Source of the DNA: JACNIZ01 sp964344765
GTDB taxonomy: Bacteria > Planctomycetota > UBA1135
Length of the DNA: 47,996 bases
Reading direction: 5' to 3'
Assembly (NCBI GenBank): GCA_964344765.1
Contig: CAYFOM010000037.1
Coordinates: 1-47,996 of the forward strand
Both the position numbers and the translations under genes were made by a program. Position 1 is the first letter of the stretch, and each line of letters starts with the position of its first letter. The notes beneath the pieces were generated by a model. That model was given only the letters and a program-made list of their open reading frames with translations. It did no database searches and had not been told where the DNA came from. This document shows positions 25,846-35,064 of this stretch, piece by piece.

Positions 25846-27294
25846 CTAGAGCTCTTTGAGTTCTTCGAGTACGCCGACCAAGAACTCCTTGCCGTCACCG
25901 AAGCACATCAAAGTGTTGTCGCGTTCGAACAGTGGGTTCTTAATGCCTGCGTAACCAGGAGACAGCGAGCGCTTGATCATCAGCACGGTGCCGGATTCGT
26001 GAGCATTCAGAATCGGCATGCCGGCAATCGGGCTTTGCGGGTTTTCAATGGCTTCAGGGTTCACCACGTCGTTGGCGCCAATGATGACGGTGACGTCGGT
26101 GTTCTTGAAGTCGCCGTTGATCTTTTCTAGTTCAAGCAGCTGCTCGTACGGGACGTCGGCTTCGGCGAGCAACACGTTCATGTGGCCCGGCATACGGCCG
26201 GCAACGGGGTGGATGCCGTAAGAAACTTCGGCGCCCAACTTCTCCATGACTTGGCCGAGTTCTTTGACGACGTGCTGTGCTTGCGCAACAGCCATTCCGT
26301 AACCAGGAATGAAGATGACTCGGGAGGCAGCTTCCAACACCATTGCAGCTTCTTCGGGAGAAGCAGCTTTGACGTTGGTGTAGTCGCGCGCATCCTCACT
26401 GACTTCGGCGTCGCCAAAGCCACCAATCAACACGTTGCCGAGCGAGCGGTTCATCGCCTTGCACATGATCATGGTCAGGATCAGGCCGGCGGCACCGACC
26501 AATGCGCCTGCAGTAATCAACAGCGCGTTTCCGATCACGAAGCCGGCCATCGATGCTGCGATACCGGAGTACGAGTTCAGCAAGGACACCACCACAGGCA
26601 TGTCGGCGCCGCCGATCGGAATGACGGCCAAGATACCGATCAAACCTGCGACTGCTGCCAATCCAATCAGGCCTGCCGCCGCATCCGACCCCATTCCTCC
26701 AAAGCCGGCGAACCATGCAGCGCCGATGGCGATCAGGAACAACGCGCCGAGGATGAAGTGGCGACCAGGTAGCAGAATTGGAGCGCCTTTGATCTTGCCC
26801 GATAGCTTGCCCATTGCGATCAAACTACCGGTGAACGTGACAGCACCAATCAGGATCGACAGGACCACTGCAACCGCCCAAACTGCGGCGCCGTAATCAT
26901 CGGACAGCATTTCCCCGAGGCCGGGCGTTGCCGAAGCAGTGTTACCGACCGAGTGCGGGCTGGCCATGTAACGGCCCCAGTAGTCGGACATTGCGACCAA
27001 CACCGAAGCCAAGCCGCCGAAACCGTTGAACAAAGCAACGAGTTCAGGCATGCCGGTCATTTCGACCTTCTTGGCAAGGACGAGGCCGATGCCACCACCG
27101 ACGACCAAGCCGGCGATCACAATGGTCCAATCCAAGCCGGAGTATTCGACCAGCGTGGTGACGACCGCAACCAACATGCCGATGGAGGCAAGTTGGTTAC
27201 CTTTTTGAGCAGTGCGAACCTTGGATAGGTTCTTGACTCCAAAGATGAAGAGAGCCGTGGCAATTAGGTAAAAGACACCTGCGAGAGTACTCAT
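25846..27294 (-). CDS. pntB: NAD(P) transhydrogenase subunit beta
   Basis: Membrane subunit of proton-translocating transhydrogenase, 482 aa. The N-terminal two thirds holds about nine hydrophobic segments. The C-terminal NADP(H)-binding domain begins VIFIPGYGMAVAQAQHVVKEL and contains HPVAGRMPGHMNVLLAEADVPY and GANDVVNPEA, all highly conserved in PntB. It uses the proton gradient to reduce NADP+ with NADH. The start overlaps the pntAB stop (ATGA), and plsC follows after three bases. Confidence 0.97.
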   Translation of the reverse strand: MSTLAGVFYLIATALFIFGVKNLSKVRTAQKGNQLASIGMLVAVVTTLVEYSGLDWTIVIAGLVVGGGIGLVLAKKVEMTGMPELVALFNGFGGLASVLVAMSDYWGRYMASPHSVGNTASATPGLGEMLSDDYGAAVWAVAVVLSILIGAVTFTGSLIAMGKLSGKIKGAPILLPGRHFILGALFLIAIGAAWFAGFGGMGSDAAAGLIGLAAVAGLIGILAVIPIGGADMPVVVSLLNSYSGIAASMAGFVIGNALLITAGALVGAAGLILTMIMCKAMNRSLGNVLIGGFGDAEVSEDARDYTNVKAASPEEAAMVLEAASRVIFIPGYGMAVAQAQHVVKELGQVMEKLGAEVSYGIHPVAGRMPGHMNVLLAEADVPYEQLLELEKINGDFKNTDVTVIIGANDVVNPEAIENPQSPIAGMPILNAHESGTVLMIKRSLSPGYAGIKNPLFERDNTLMCFGDGKEFLVGVLEELKEL

Positions 27295-27581
27295 CAGCCT
27301 TTCTTCTTGTTCTTGGAGGCGAACATGCCAAGCATGCGGTCGGTCACCATGAAGCCGCCAACCACGTTAATGGTGGCGAAGACGATGGCGAGGAAGCCAA
27401 GGACTTTGGCAGGGGTGCCAAACTCCGCATTGGCGCAGATGAGTGCACCAACAATGGTGATGCCCGAGATCGCGTTGGCGCCCGACATCAGAGGGGTGTG
27501 CAGCGTCGGCGGCACCTTCGTAATCAGCTCGAAGCCGGTGAAGATTGCCAGGACGAAGACAAACAGCAGGAGAACCAGCAT
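27294..27581 (-). CDS. pntAB: NAD(P) transhydrogenase subunit alpha part 2 (membrane part)
   Basis: Small membrane protein of 95 aa with three hydrophobic segments, including PLMSGANAISGITIVGA, the conserved proton-channel region of the alpha subunit. In E. coli this is fused to the NAD-binding domain; here it is a separate gene, the three-gene arrangement known from many bacteria. It lies 25 bp downstream of pntAA and overlaps pntB. Confidence 0.95.
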   Translation of the reverse strand: MLVLLLFVFVLAIFTGFELITKVPPTLHTPLMSGANAISGITIVGALICANAEFGTPAKVLGFLAIVFATINVVGGFMVTDRMLGMFASKNKKKG

Positions 27582-27606
27582 TTGTTTGGGGTGGTCTGGG
27601 GCTCAG

Positions 27607-28788
27607 TTAGGAAGCCACGGTGGCACCCAGTGCCTCGCGCAGCGGTTCGTTACGGACTTCGCCGGCGTGGATCGCGACTGAGCCGTCAGTAATTTCATCT
27701 TCGAAGTCGAGTACGACCTGAAGTGGGGGTACCTCGCCGCCTTCCTCTTCGGCTTTGGGCGTCGGTACGAGGTGCTGTACAACTTGCAGCACGTTACGGG
27801 CGTAAAGTTCGGTGGCGTGTGTCGGCACGGTTGCGGGCAAGTTGCCTTCACCGACCAAAGTGACGCCGTGCTTCTTCACGACTTTGCCCAGCTCGGACAG
27901 TTCGCAGTTACCACCTTGGGCAACAGCGATGTCGACGATCACCGAACCCGGATGCATGGACTTCACCATTGCTTCGGGAATCAGCAGCGGAGCTTGGCGG
28001 CCAGGAATTTGCGCAGTGGTTACGACCACGTCGGCATCGGCTACGTGAGCGGCGACGGCTTCCGCCTGGCGCTTCTTGTAGTCATCACTTGCTTCCTTGG
28101 CGTAAACGCTTTCCTCTTCCATTCCGTCGTCAGGTTCGACGTCGATGAACTTACCGCCCAACGACTCGACCTGCTCTTTGACCTCGGGGCGAATGTCGGT
28201 TGCCCAAACAATCGCGCCAAGTCGCTTGGCTGTGGCGATGGCCTGCAAACCAGCAACACCGACACCAAAGATCACAATCTTGGCCGGCTTGACGGTGCCT
28301 GCTGCAGTCATCAGCAGCGGGAAGAATTTGCCGAGATTGGCAGCGCCCAACAACACCGCTTTGTAACCGGCGATGTTTGCTTGGGACGACAACGCGTCCA
28401 TCTTTTGGGCACGTGTGATTCGCGGAACCAACTCCATCGCAAACGAAGTCACACCGGCTTCAACTAAAGCGGTGGCGACATCTTTGTGAATGGTCCCCTG
28501 CAGGAAGCTGACGACCACGGCGCCCTTCGGCAACGCAGTACATTCTTCCGGCGTGGGCGGGTCCACTTGCAGAATCAGGTCGGCGCCATCCAATCCCGCC
28601 GAGGCGGTATCCACCAAAGTGGCTCCGGCATCGGTGTATGTGGGATCCAAAAAGGACGACGCTTCTCCGGCCCCGCGCTCTACCCGCACTTCCAGCCCCA
28701 TCTTCACCATCTTGGCGACGGTTTCGGGGGTGGCTGCAGCTCGAGTTTCGCCCGGGGCAGTTTCCTTGGGTACGAAGACTACCGGCAT
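27607..28788 (-). CDS. pntAA: NAD(P) transhydrogenase subunit alpha part 1 (NAD-binding)
   Basis: Cytoplasmic NAD(H)-binding subunit of 393 aa. The N-terminus MPVVFVPKETAPGETRAAATPE and VGVAGLQAIATAKRLGAIVWATDIRPEV are typical of the alanine dehydrogenase/PNT family, with the GVGVAGLQA Rossmann turn. The frame extends upstream to 28896, but the ATG at 28788 gives the conserved N-terminus. The gene heads the leftward pntAA-pntAB-pntB-plsC operon. The 160 bp to the divergent DUF4143 gene should contain its promoter. Confidence 0.95.
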   Translation of the reverse strand: MPVVFVPKETAPGETRAAATPETVAKMVKMGLEVRVERGAGEASSFLDPTYTDAGATLVDTASAGLDGADLILQVDPPTPEECTALPKGAVVVSFLQGTIHKDVATALVEAGVTSFAMELVPRITRAQKMDALSSQANIAGYKAVLLGAANLGKFFPLLMTAAGTVKPAKIVIFGVGVAGLQAIATAKRLGAIVWATDIRPEVKEQVESLGGKFIDVEPDDGMEEESVYAKEASDDYKKRQAEAVAAHVADADVVVTTAQIPGRQAPLLIPEAMVKSMHPGSVIVDIAVAQGGNCELSELGKVVKKHGVTLVGEGNLPATVPTHATELYARNVLQVVQHLVPTPKAEEEGGEVPPLQVVLDFEDEITDGSVAIHAGEVRNEPLREALGATVAS

Positions 28789-28899
28789 GGCAGATAACTT
28801 AACCCCTTTTCGCCTATTAGAAAGGGCTATCCTTCGGTTCTGTGGGCGGTTTCCGGCCATTTTCAAGGTTTCGTTAGCGGGCTGGCCCAAGCTCACTTT

Positions 28900-28936
28900 C
28901 CATGAAAATTTAAACTCACGGTTTAAGAATTCATGG
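28900..28936. promoter_or_regulatory. Imperfect inverted repeat upstream of the DUF4143 ATPase
   Basis: Two 16-base arms matching at 13 positions (28900-28915 and 28921-28936) flank TCACG. The 11-base word TAAACTCACGG also occurs twice as a direct repeat (28911-28921 and 28937-28947), the second copy abutting the GTG start. The place fits an autoregulatory or other protein-binding site. Confidence 0.45.
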
Positions 28937-28948
28937 TAAACTCACGGC

Positions 28949-30094
28949 GTGATATCTCGAAGAGAAAGGCTCCATTCGATTAATACGGCTCTGAGCCGAA
29001 GCCGGGCCGTTGTTCTGACCGGGCCTCGCCAATGTGGAAAAACCACCATAGCGAGGGAGCTTCTGTCTGTTGATTCAATCAACTATTTTGACCTTGAGGA
29101 TTCGGCTTGCCTGACTCGCTTAGATCAGCCGAAATTAGCCTTAGAGCCGCTCAGGGGTTTAGTTGTAATTGATGAGGTTCAGTTAAGACCGGAGCTGTTT
29201 CCGCTCCTTCGGGTATTGCTGGATAGGGCGGGGAGTCCAGCCAAATTCCTAGTCCTTGGGAGTGCCTCCGGGGAGCTTCTCCGCCAAGTGTCGCAAAGCC
29301 TTGCTGGCCGCACTGAAAGGATTGAGTTGAGCGGCTTCGGGTTAGGAGAAGTCGATTCCAGCGACGCATCCAAGCTCTGGCTGAATGGTGGATTGCCGCT
29401 TTCTTTCCTAGCCGAGGACCAGGAGCGCAGCTTTCAATGGCGGAATGCCTACATTGGAGATTTGCTTGAACGGGACTTTCCAAATTGGGGTGTGGGGATC
29501 CCGGCTGCGACTCTAAGGCGATTTTGGGCAATGCTTGCCCACTATCACGGCCAGATTTGGAATGGATCAGAATTGGCTCGTTCTATGGACTCTTCCGTCC
29601 CCACGGCACGGAAGTATTTGGACCTCTTAACTGATGCCTTTATGGTCCGACAACTTCAGCCTTTTTTTGTCAACATCGGTAAACGCCAAGTTAAATCGCC
29701 AAAGATCTATCTCCGCGATAGTGGGTTACTCCATCATTTACTGGGTATTCGGAATGAGCGCGAATTGCTCACCCATCCAAAGCTTGGAGCATCTTGGGAA
29801 GGCTTTGCCATGGAGCAGATTCTCCAAGCCTGCGACCATGATGAGGCTTTCTTTTGGTCAACTCACCAGGGGGCAAAGATGGACTTGCTCCTCACGAAAG
29901 GCACCAAAATGATAGGAATGGAATTTAAGCGATCGGATGCTCCGAAAATGACAAAGTCGATTTCCATAGCAATGAAGGATCTTGGGTTGGAATCCGTCTC
30001 GGTCATTTATCCGGGTGACAAGGAATACCCAATAGCTGAGGGGGTGATCGCGATTCCATTATCTCAGGCAGTAAAGGGGATTCCATTTCCGTAA
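28949..30094 (+). CDS. AAA ATPase with DUF4143 domain
   Basis: ATPase of 381 aa of a widespread, poorly understood bacterial and archaeal family. Walker A GPRQCGKT is at residues 25-32, Walker B LVVIDEV at about 71-77, and a sensor-like VLGSASG follows. A winged-helix-like stretch precedes the C-terminal DUF4143 region, which carries nuclease-like residues (EGFAMEQIL, AKMDLLL, GMEFKRSDAP, a D-x-n-E-x-K pattern). The start is GTG at 28949. Base composition is more A+T-rich than its neighbours, and the family is often patchily distributed, so acquisition by transfer is plausible. Confidence 0.88.
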   Translation: MISRRERLHSINTALSRSRAVVLTGPRQCGKTTIARELLSVDSINYFDLEDSACLTRLDQPKLALEPLRGLVVIDEVQLRPELFPLLRVLLDRAGSPAKFLVLGSASGELLRQVSQSLAGRTERIELSGFGLGEVDSSDASKLWLNGGLPLSFLAEDQERSFQWRNAYIGDLLERDFPNWGVGIPAATLRRFWAMLAHYHGQIWNGSELARSMDSSVPTARKYLDLLTDAFMVRQLQPFFVNIGKRQVKSPKIYLRDSGLLHHLLGIRNERELLTHPKLGASWEGFAMEQILQACDHDEAFFWSTHQGAKMDLLLTKGTKMIGMEFKRSDAPKMTKSISIAMKDLGLESVSVIYPGDKEYPIAEGVIAIPLSQAVKGIPFP

Positions 30095-30103
30095 TGCTGG
30101 GAA

Positions 30104-31030
30104 GTGAGAGGGGAATCGATCCGAGGAGATATTCTTTTCGCCTTGGCTGCATTTCCACACCCCTCCTTCCCCGGCTACCAGCTGCTGGATTCCGGTAACG
30201 GCGAGAAGCTGGAGCGTTTCGGCAAGTACGTGTTGCGTCGACCCGATCCGCAGGCGCTGTGGCACCCGCGTCTAGACCGCAAAGAGTGGCAGAAGGCGGA
30301 CCTGAGCTTCGTTCGTGAATCGGATCGAGGTGGGCGGTGGCAGGCAGGAGGCGGCAAGCAGGGCTCGCACAGCTGGGAGATGGACCTGTTTGGTGCTCGC
30401 ATTCACATTCGGCCGACACCTTTCAAGCATGTGGGCTTGTTTCCTGAGCAATCGGCCAATTGGAAGTGGGTGAGTCAGCGGTTGCGGGATCAAGAATCTT
30501 CTTCCTCACCCAGGAAGACGGTTCTGAACCTGTTTGGTTACACCGGAGTTGCCAGTATTTTGGCCGCTCAGGCCGGTGCCGACGTCACCCACGTCGACGC
30601 ATCCAAGACCTCAATTACCTGGGCCAACGAAAACGCCCAACTCAGCGGCCTCGGCGATCGCGCCATTCGCTGGATTTGCGACGACGCCGCCGCATTTGCC
30701 GCCCGCGAGGTGCGCCGCGGTCGCCGTTACACCGGCATCTTGCTCGATCCGCCTCACTACGGCCGCGGGCCGAAGGGGGAAAAGTGGCAGTTCGAGCAGC
30801 ACATTGCCCCGCTGCTGGATTCCTGCCGCCAGCTGCTCGACCCGGATCAACCGTCGTGGTTGATCCTGTCGACCTACGCCATTGGCTACTCGCCGATCGC
30901 CTTCGAAAACATGCTGCGCGAATTCGGCGATGGCTCAGTCGAAACCGGGGAATTGGTTCTACCCGAGGAGGGGGGGCAAAGCGGCCGGCTGCTCCCCTGT
31001 GGCTTCTGCGCTCGCTACATCAATGCCTGA
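30104..31030 (+). CDS. Class I SAM-dependent methyltransferase, RlmI-like
   Basis: Probable RNA methyltransferase of 308 aa. The SAM-binding motif I is VLNLFGYTGVASILAAQAGA, an acidic loop VTHVDASK follows, and motif IV is LLDPPHYGRG, as in the RlmI/RlmK group. The N-terminal PF10672-like region contains GLFPEQSANWKWV. The start is uncertain: GTG at 30104 is the first candidate and gives a slightly long N-terminus. The stop overlaps the start of the downstream pseudouridine synthase, suggesting a coupled RNA-modification pair. The modified base is not known. Confidence 0.82.
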   Translation: MRGESIRGDILFALAAFPHPSFPGYQLLDSGNGEKLERFGKYVLRRPDPQALWHPRLDRKEWQKADLSFVRESDRGGRWQAGGGKQGSHSWEMDLFGARIHIRPTPFKHVGLFPEQSANWKWVSQRLRDQESSSSPRKTVLNLFGYTGVASILAAQAGADVTHVDASKTSITWANENAQLSGLGDRAIRWICDDAAAFAAREVRRGRRYTGILLDPPHYGRGPKGEKWQFEQHIAPLLDSCRQLLDPDQPSWLILSTYAIGYSPIAFENMLREFGDGSVETGELVLPEEGGQSGRLLPCGFCARYINA

Positions 31031-31715
31031 AATCCTTCACTGCGACAACCACGTCATCGCCGTGGTCAAACCTGCCGGTATGCCGGTGGTGCCCGACGCA
31101 AGTGGCGACGAGGCGCTGAGTGAATGGACCAAAGCGTGGATCAAGCGTGAATACAACAAACCAGGCGACGTTTTTCTCGGGGTGGTGCACCGCCTGGATC
31201 GACCGGTATCGGGAGTGGTTGTATTTGGCCGCACCAGTAAAGGCGCAAGTCGTTTAAGCGCGGCTTGGCGCGAGGGTCGTGTGAAAAAGGTCTATCGCGG
31301 GATCAGCGACGCACCGCCGACCTTGGCGGTGGGGGATCAAGGTCAGGTTGTGCAATGGTTGGTGAAGGACCGACAGCGCAATGTTGTTCGTGCAGTTCCC
31401 GAAAACTGGCAGCCGCCGGCCAACGAACGCAATTCTTCCAAAGCCGACCGTGCCCGTGAAGCTCGCAGCAACTGGCGCGTCTTATCCATTGCCGACGGCA
31501 AGACTTTGCTTGAGTTAGAACCCGTCACCGGTCGCGCCCACCAATTGCGTTTAGCTTGCGCGAAGCTGGGCATGCCGTTGATGGGTGACTTGAAATACGG
31601 CGCACAATCGGCGATGGCTGGCAAGCGCATTGGACTGCATGCACGTGAACTTCATGTGCCACACCCAACTTTGGACAAGGAATTAACTCTTATTTCACCT
31701 GAACCATTTCGTTAA
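31023..31715 (+). CDS. RluA-family pseudouridine synthase
   Basis: Pseudouridine synthase of 230 aa from the ATG at 31023, which overlaps the previous gene by 8 bp. The catalytic motif HRLDRPVSG, holding the essential Asp, lies about 60 residues in, and the later LLELEPVTGRAHQLRLACAKLGMPLMGD is the RluA-family substrate segment. There is no S4 domain, so it is a catalytic-domain-only form. The target could be rRNA or tRNA. A long open frame continues upstream to 30882 but only as overlap with the methyltransferase. Confidence 0.9.
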   Translation: MPEILHCDNHVIAVVKPAGMPVVPDASGDEALSEWTKAWIKREYNKPGDVFLGVVHRLDRPVSGVVVFGRTSKGASRLSAAWREGRVKKVYRGISDAPPTLAVGDQGQVVQWLVKDRQRNVVRAVPENWQPPANERNSSKADRAREARSNWRVLSIADGKTLLELEPVTGRAHQLRLACAKLGMPLMGDLKYGAQSAMAGKRIGLHARELHVPHPTLDKELTLISPEPFR

Positions 31716-31724
31716 AAGTAATTT

Positions 31725-32357
31725 ATGCTGAGCAAACTGGAATCCAGCGATTTTTATCCTGCGATCACTTTGGTTTTTTGGGCTGCGATTGGGCTTCGGG
31801 CATATTCCGACCGGGTGTACGATGACCTCTATTCCATCCTCCTTTTACTGATTCACTTTGTGCTGCTTGTTTTTATGGCTTTCTTATGTCTCGCTAAAGC
31901 AGGAGAGGTATTGTTCTGCGAGACGGATAACGAACGTCAAGCAAGGTTGAAATCCACGCCGGCAAGGCGGAACTTGGGTCATGCAATGACGCTGGTTTCT
32001 TATTTTTTGTTTTACGCTCTTCTATTTAATTGGAGCGACATCACCGAATATTTCGTCGACAATCCAAGACCCATCCAATATCAGTGGGGCCAAGAAGCCA
32101 AGGCCTTGGGCTTAGTTGTTTGGGAGTTCCATGAAATGATGGAGCAAAGCTTGGCTGACTTTGAGCACGTCGAGTACACGCCTGAACAGCTGGAGTTTTT
32201 GCAGAGAGCCTTTGAGGAGTACCCGGTTGGATTTGATACCGGGGACGTAATGGGAAAGGGCATACTCCCTCCGGGCCGAGGGTTTTTCTTGATCGTCGTT
32301 CTAGCACTCGGCGTTTGTGGTGGCCTGCTAAGGAAGCCGTCAAAAAGCAAGAACTAA
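31725..32357 (+). CDS. Hypothetical membrane protein
   Basis: Unrecognised protein of 210 aa with four predicted membrane segments: two in the first 65 residues (the second IHFVLLVFMAFLCLA), one near residue 90-105 (SYFLFYALLFNW), and a C-terminal one (FFLIVVLALGVCGGLL). A soluble loop of about 70 residues separates the last two, and the tail is short and basic. It sits 9 bp after the pseudouridine synthase and 22 bp before a sulfatase on the same strand. No family motif is visible. Confidence 0.65.
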   Translation: MLSKLESSDFYPAITLVFWAAIGLRAYSDRVYDDLYSILLLLIHFVLLVFMAFLCLAKAGEVLFCETDNERQARLKSTPARRNLGHAMTLVSYFLFYALLFNWSDITEYFVDNPRPIQYQWGQEAKALGLVVWEFHEMMEQSLADFEHVEYTPEQLEFLQRAFEEYPVGFDTGDVMGKGILPPGRGFFLIVVLALGVCGGLLRKPSKSKN

Positions 32358-32379
32358 CGGCGGGGTTCCAAGCGTTAGA

Positions 32380-33837
32380 ATGCAAACGATGCTCGCCTCC
32401 ATTCTTTTAGCCTGCGCGCTCAGCCCCGCCCAAGAAGCGCAACCACCTGTGGATCCGCGGCCGAACATTGTTTGGATTTTCGTCGAGGATATGAACGATT
32501 GGATGGGGTGTTATGGCGACGACACAGTCACCACGCCCAACATCGACTTCATCGCTGAAAGCGGAGTGCGTTTTGATCGCGCCTACATGCCGGCCGGGGT
32601 TTGTTCGGCGACGCGGTCGGCGATTGCTTTGGGCGCGATGCAGACTTCGATGGGGGTGCACAATCATCGATCTTCGCGCAAGCGTGTGCCGGAGGAAGTG
32701 ATTCATTTACCGGAAGGAGTTTCGACGGTTTATGAAATGATGCGCGGCGCCGGTTACTTCGTGACTTCACAAGGAGCGAAGAAAAATGACTTTAACTTTG
32801 TTTTTGATGTCAACGCGCTTTACGACGTCAATGTCAGCAAGACTTTGGATCCGCAATGGCGCAAGCGGCCGGACGGCAAACCGTTTTTTGCGCAAATTCA
32901 ACTTTGGGGCGGCAAAAGCAAGGTCACGCTTGAGGAGCGCGTTGACCCGCAAAGCGTCGACGTGATGCCGTATTACCCGGATCACGAGATTTACCGTAAA
33001 GAAATTGCGCATCATTATGACTGCATCAAGCAAACCGATAACGAAGTCGGCTTGGTGTTAAACGCACTGCGCGAAGACGGACTGCTTGAAAATACCATCG
33101 TGTTTTTCTGGACCGATCACGGCATGCGTTTGCCGCGGCATAAACAGTGGTTGTATGAAGGTGGGATTCGGGTGCCGTTGGTCGTGCGCGGGCGGCTGCC
33201 CAATAAAGCGGATGTGGCGGTTTCGCAGGCGGATGAAAAAGTGGGTCAGGTGCGCGGAGACTTGGTGAGCGGCATCGACATCACGGTGACGACGTTGAGC
33301 TTGGCCGGCGTCGCCATTCCTGCTCACATGGAAGGTCGCAATCTCTTCGCTGCCGATCATCAATCACGCGACTACGTCATCTCGGCGCGCGATCGTTGCG
33401 ATTACACGATTGACCGAGTGCGCGCTGTGACCACCAAGCGTTACAAATACCTGCGTAACTTTCTCACCGATCGCCCTTTCATGCAGGCGCAATATCGCGA
33501 CGGTCGACCGGCGATTGAGGTCGGGCGCAAACTCTTCGCTGAAGGCAAACTCAACGACGTGCAGGCATTCCTTTGGAACCCCAAGCGCACCGCCGAAGAG
33601 TTGTATGACTTAGAAAACGATCCGCAGGAAATTCACAACTTGGCCGCTGATCCGCAGTATGCCGAAGTGTTGCAACAGCATCGCGACATTCTTTCTCATT
33701 GGATCGAAGAAAGCGACGACCAGGGAATGCAAGCGGAAAGCGTCGACAGCTTGCGCGGCGTTTGGAAGCGTTGGGGCAAGAAGGCGGTGAACCCCGAGTT
33801 CGACGCGGTCAAAGAAGAATTAGGGCAGAACGATTAA
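32380..33837 (+). CDS. Sulfatase, formylglycine-dependent
   Basis: Exported sulfatase of 485 aa with a short signal sequence (first 18-20 residues). PNIVWIFVEDMNDW holds the calcium-binding acidic residues, and the activation motif is VCSATRSAIALG (Cys75 to Arg79, C-x-[P/A]-x-R). FFWTDHG and HKQWLYEGGIRVPL are conserved further on. Cys75 must be converted to formylglycine by a maturase not present in the window. Likely substrates are sulfated glycans. The last 18 bp overlap the convergent gene at 33820. Confidence 0.93.
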   Translation: MQTMLASILLACALSPAQEAQPPVDPRPNIVWIFVEDMNDWMGCYGDDTVTTPNIDFIAESGVRFDRAYMPAGVCSATRSAIALGAMQTSMGVHNHRSSRKRVPEEVIHLPEGVSTVYEMMRGAGYFVTSQGAKKNDFNFVFDVNALYDVNVSKTLDPQWRKRPDGKPFFAQIQLWGGKSKVTLEERVDPQSVDVMPYYPDHEIYRKEIAHHYDCIKQTDNEVGLVLNALREDGLLENTIVFFWTDHGMRLPRHKQWLYEGGIRVPLVVRGRLPNKADVAVSQADEKVGQVRGDLVSGIDITVTTLSLAGVAIPAHMEGRNLFAADHQSRDYVISARDRCDYTIDRVRAVTTKRYKYLRNFLTDRPFMQAQYRDGRPAIEVGRKLFAEGKLNDVQAFLWNPKRTAEELYDLENDPQEIHNLAADPQYAEVLQQHRDILSHWIEESDDQGMQAESVDSLRGVWKRWGKKAVNPEFDAVKEELGQND

Positions 33838-35064
33838 TTCTTCTTCAGCACCGTAGATCAAAGTGCCAGTCGCCGCATCGCGAACTACTGCAGTGATTCC
33901 AGCAGTCATTCCAACAGGAATGGTGTTCGGCGCTTTGACCGATTCCATTCCAAAATAACCACCGCTATCACAATTCCCCATCGCCAAAATCGTCGGCGGT
34001 TGCAGTGGGAATCCAGCCAGCGAGGTCATCAAAATTGCCGCGTCGTCACCAGGGTTGCCGTGAGCACTTGCATTGACGCGGAAGCCGGCCGACGACGACA
34101 CCGAATGCGGGAACATCGATGTCTGATGTAATACATCATTAACCGCAATATTTGTCGTCGTCGGACCGAACAATCCCCAACCGTTATTCACGGTATTTAG
34201 ATTCCCTGTAAATACGTCCAGCGTTTTCCATGAACTGTTATCGATGGCGCCGATCATGTGCAGATTGCCGTTGCGGCGGTCATACCAAACATCGTTCAAG
34301 CTATGACTGGGACCGGCAGGAATGGGTCCAGTGTTGCCGGTCAAGGTGTCGTAATAAAACAGCGTGTGCGGATTGCCGCTGGTTTCAAAGGTGCTGATAA
34401 ACAACATGCCGTTGCCGTCGTTGGCGACACCGGTTTGGCACGGCGGCAGGCCGGCGCCCATCCAATCCATCAGCACGGTGCCGACGGCAGGGCCGGCAGT
34501 CAGGTCGTATTCCAAAATGGTCGAACCTTGAATGCCGGTGGTATTGCAGGTGACCGCCCACATCTTTTGCCCTTCCTGATCGATGGTCAGCGAGTTGAAC
34601 GAACCATTGCCGGCTTGCGCGGTGTCCCACGGAATCAGAGCGCCGGTGGAACGTTCCAGCATCCAAATTTCGTACATGTCGTGCAGGAACAGATTGCCGT
34701 CGCGATCGAACACCGCCGAGCTCAGCGAATAAGTGCTGCCGGTGTCAGCGACGTCGCGGATCGACGCCACCGCGGTGCCGTTGAGTTCGATATGCACCAA
34801 GTAGTTGCCGGTGCCGACGTCGTCGTTGCCGATCGCGTACAGATCACCAGTGGTCGGGTCGATGATGCCGGCATTGAACTGGTCGAAATACCCAGGCAAG
34901 CCGCTGACGTTGACCTTCTGGCCGGAGTCCAGGTCGATGATCTCAATCCCCGGCGCTGTGGAGCCCATAGTGAAGCGCACCCCATGTCCAGGAGGCACCT
35001 GCGCAATCGCGCTAGCAGAAAGCAATGTTGCAACAAGGATGGTTTTGAGGGTGGAGTAGATCAT
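33820..35064 (-). CDS. Secreted protein with SMP-30/beta-propeller-like body and shared C-terminal domain
   Basis: Unrecognised exported protein of 414 aa with a clear signal peptide (about 20 residues, ending SASAIAQ). Repeating elements such as DPTTGDLYAIGND, DRDGNLFLHD, IDQEGQKMWAV and DRRNGNLHMIG suggest a six- or seven-bladed propeller. From about residue 320 the C-terminus resembles that of the spondin-domain protein at 36061 (an FPL...LAMGNCD segment followed by a beta-rich tail). It overlaps the sulfatase gene by 18 bp, tail to tail. Confidence 0.7.
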   Translation of the reverse strand: MIYSTLKTILVATLLSASAIAQVPPGHGVRFTMGSTAPGIEIIDLDSGQKVNVSGLPGYFDQFNAGIIDPTTGDLYAIGNDDVGTGNYLVHIELNGTAVASIRDVADTGSTYSLSSAVFDRDGNLFLHDMYEIWMLERSTGALIPWDTAQAGNGSFNSLTIDQEGQKMWAVTCNTTGIQGSTILEYDLTAGPAVGTVLMDWMGAGLPPCQTGVANDGNGMLFISTFETSGNPHTLFYYDTLTGNTGPIPAGPSHSLNDVWYDRRNGNLHMIGAIDNSSWKTLDVFTGNLNTVNNGWGLFGPTTTNIAVNDVLHQTSMFPHSVSSSAGFRVNASAHGNPGDDAAILMTSLAGFPLQPPTILAMGNCDSGGYFGMESVKAPNTIPVGMTAGITAVVRDAATGTLIYGAEEELIVLP

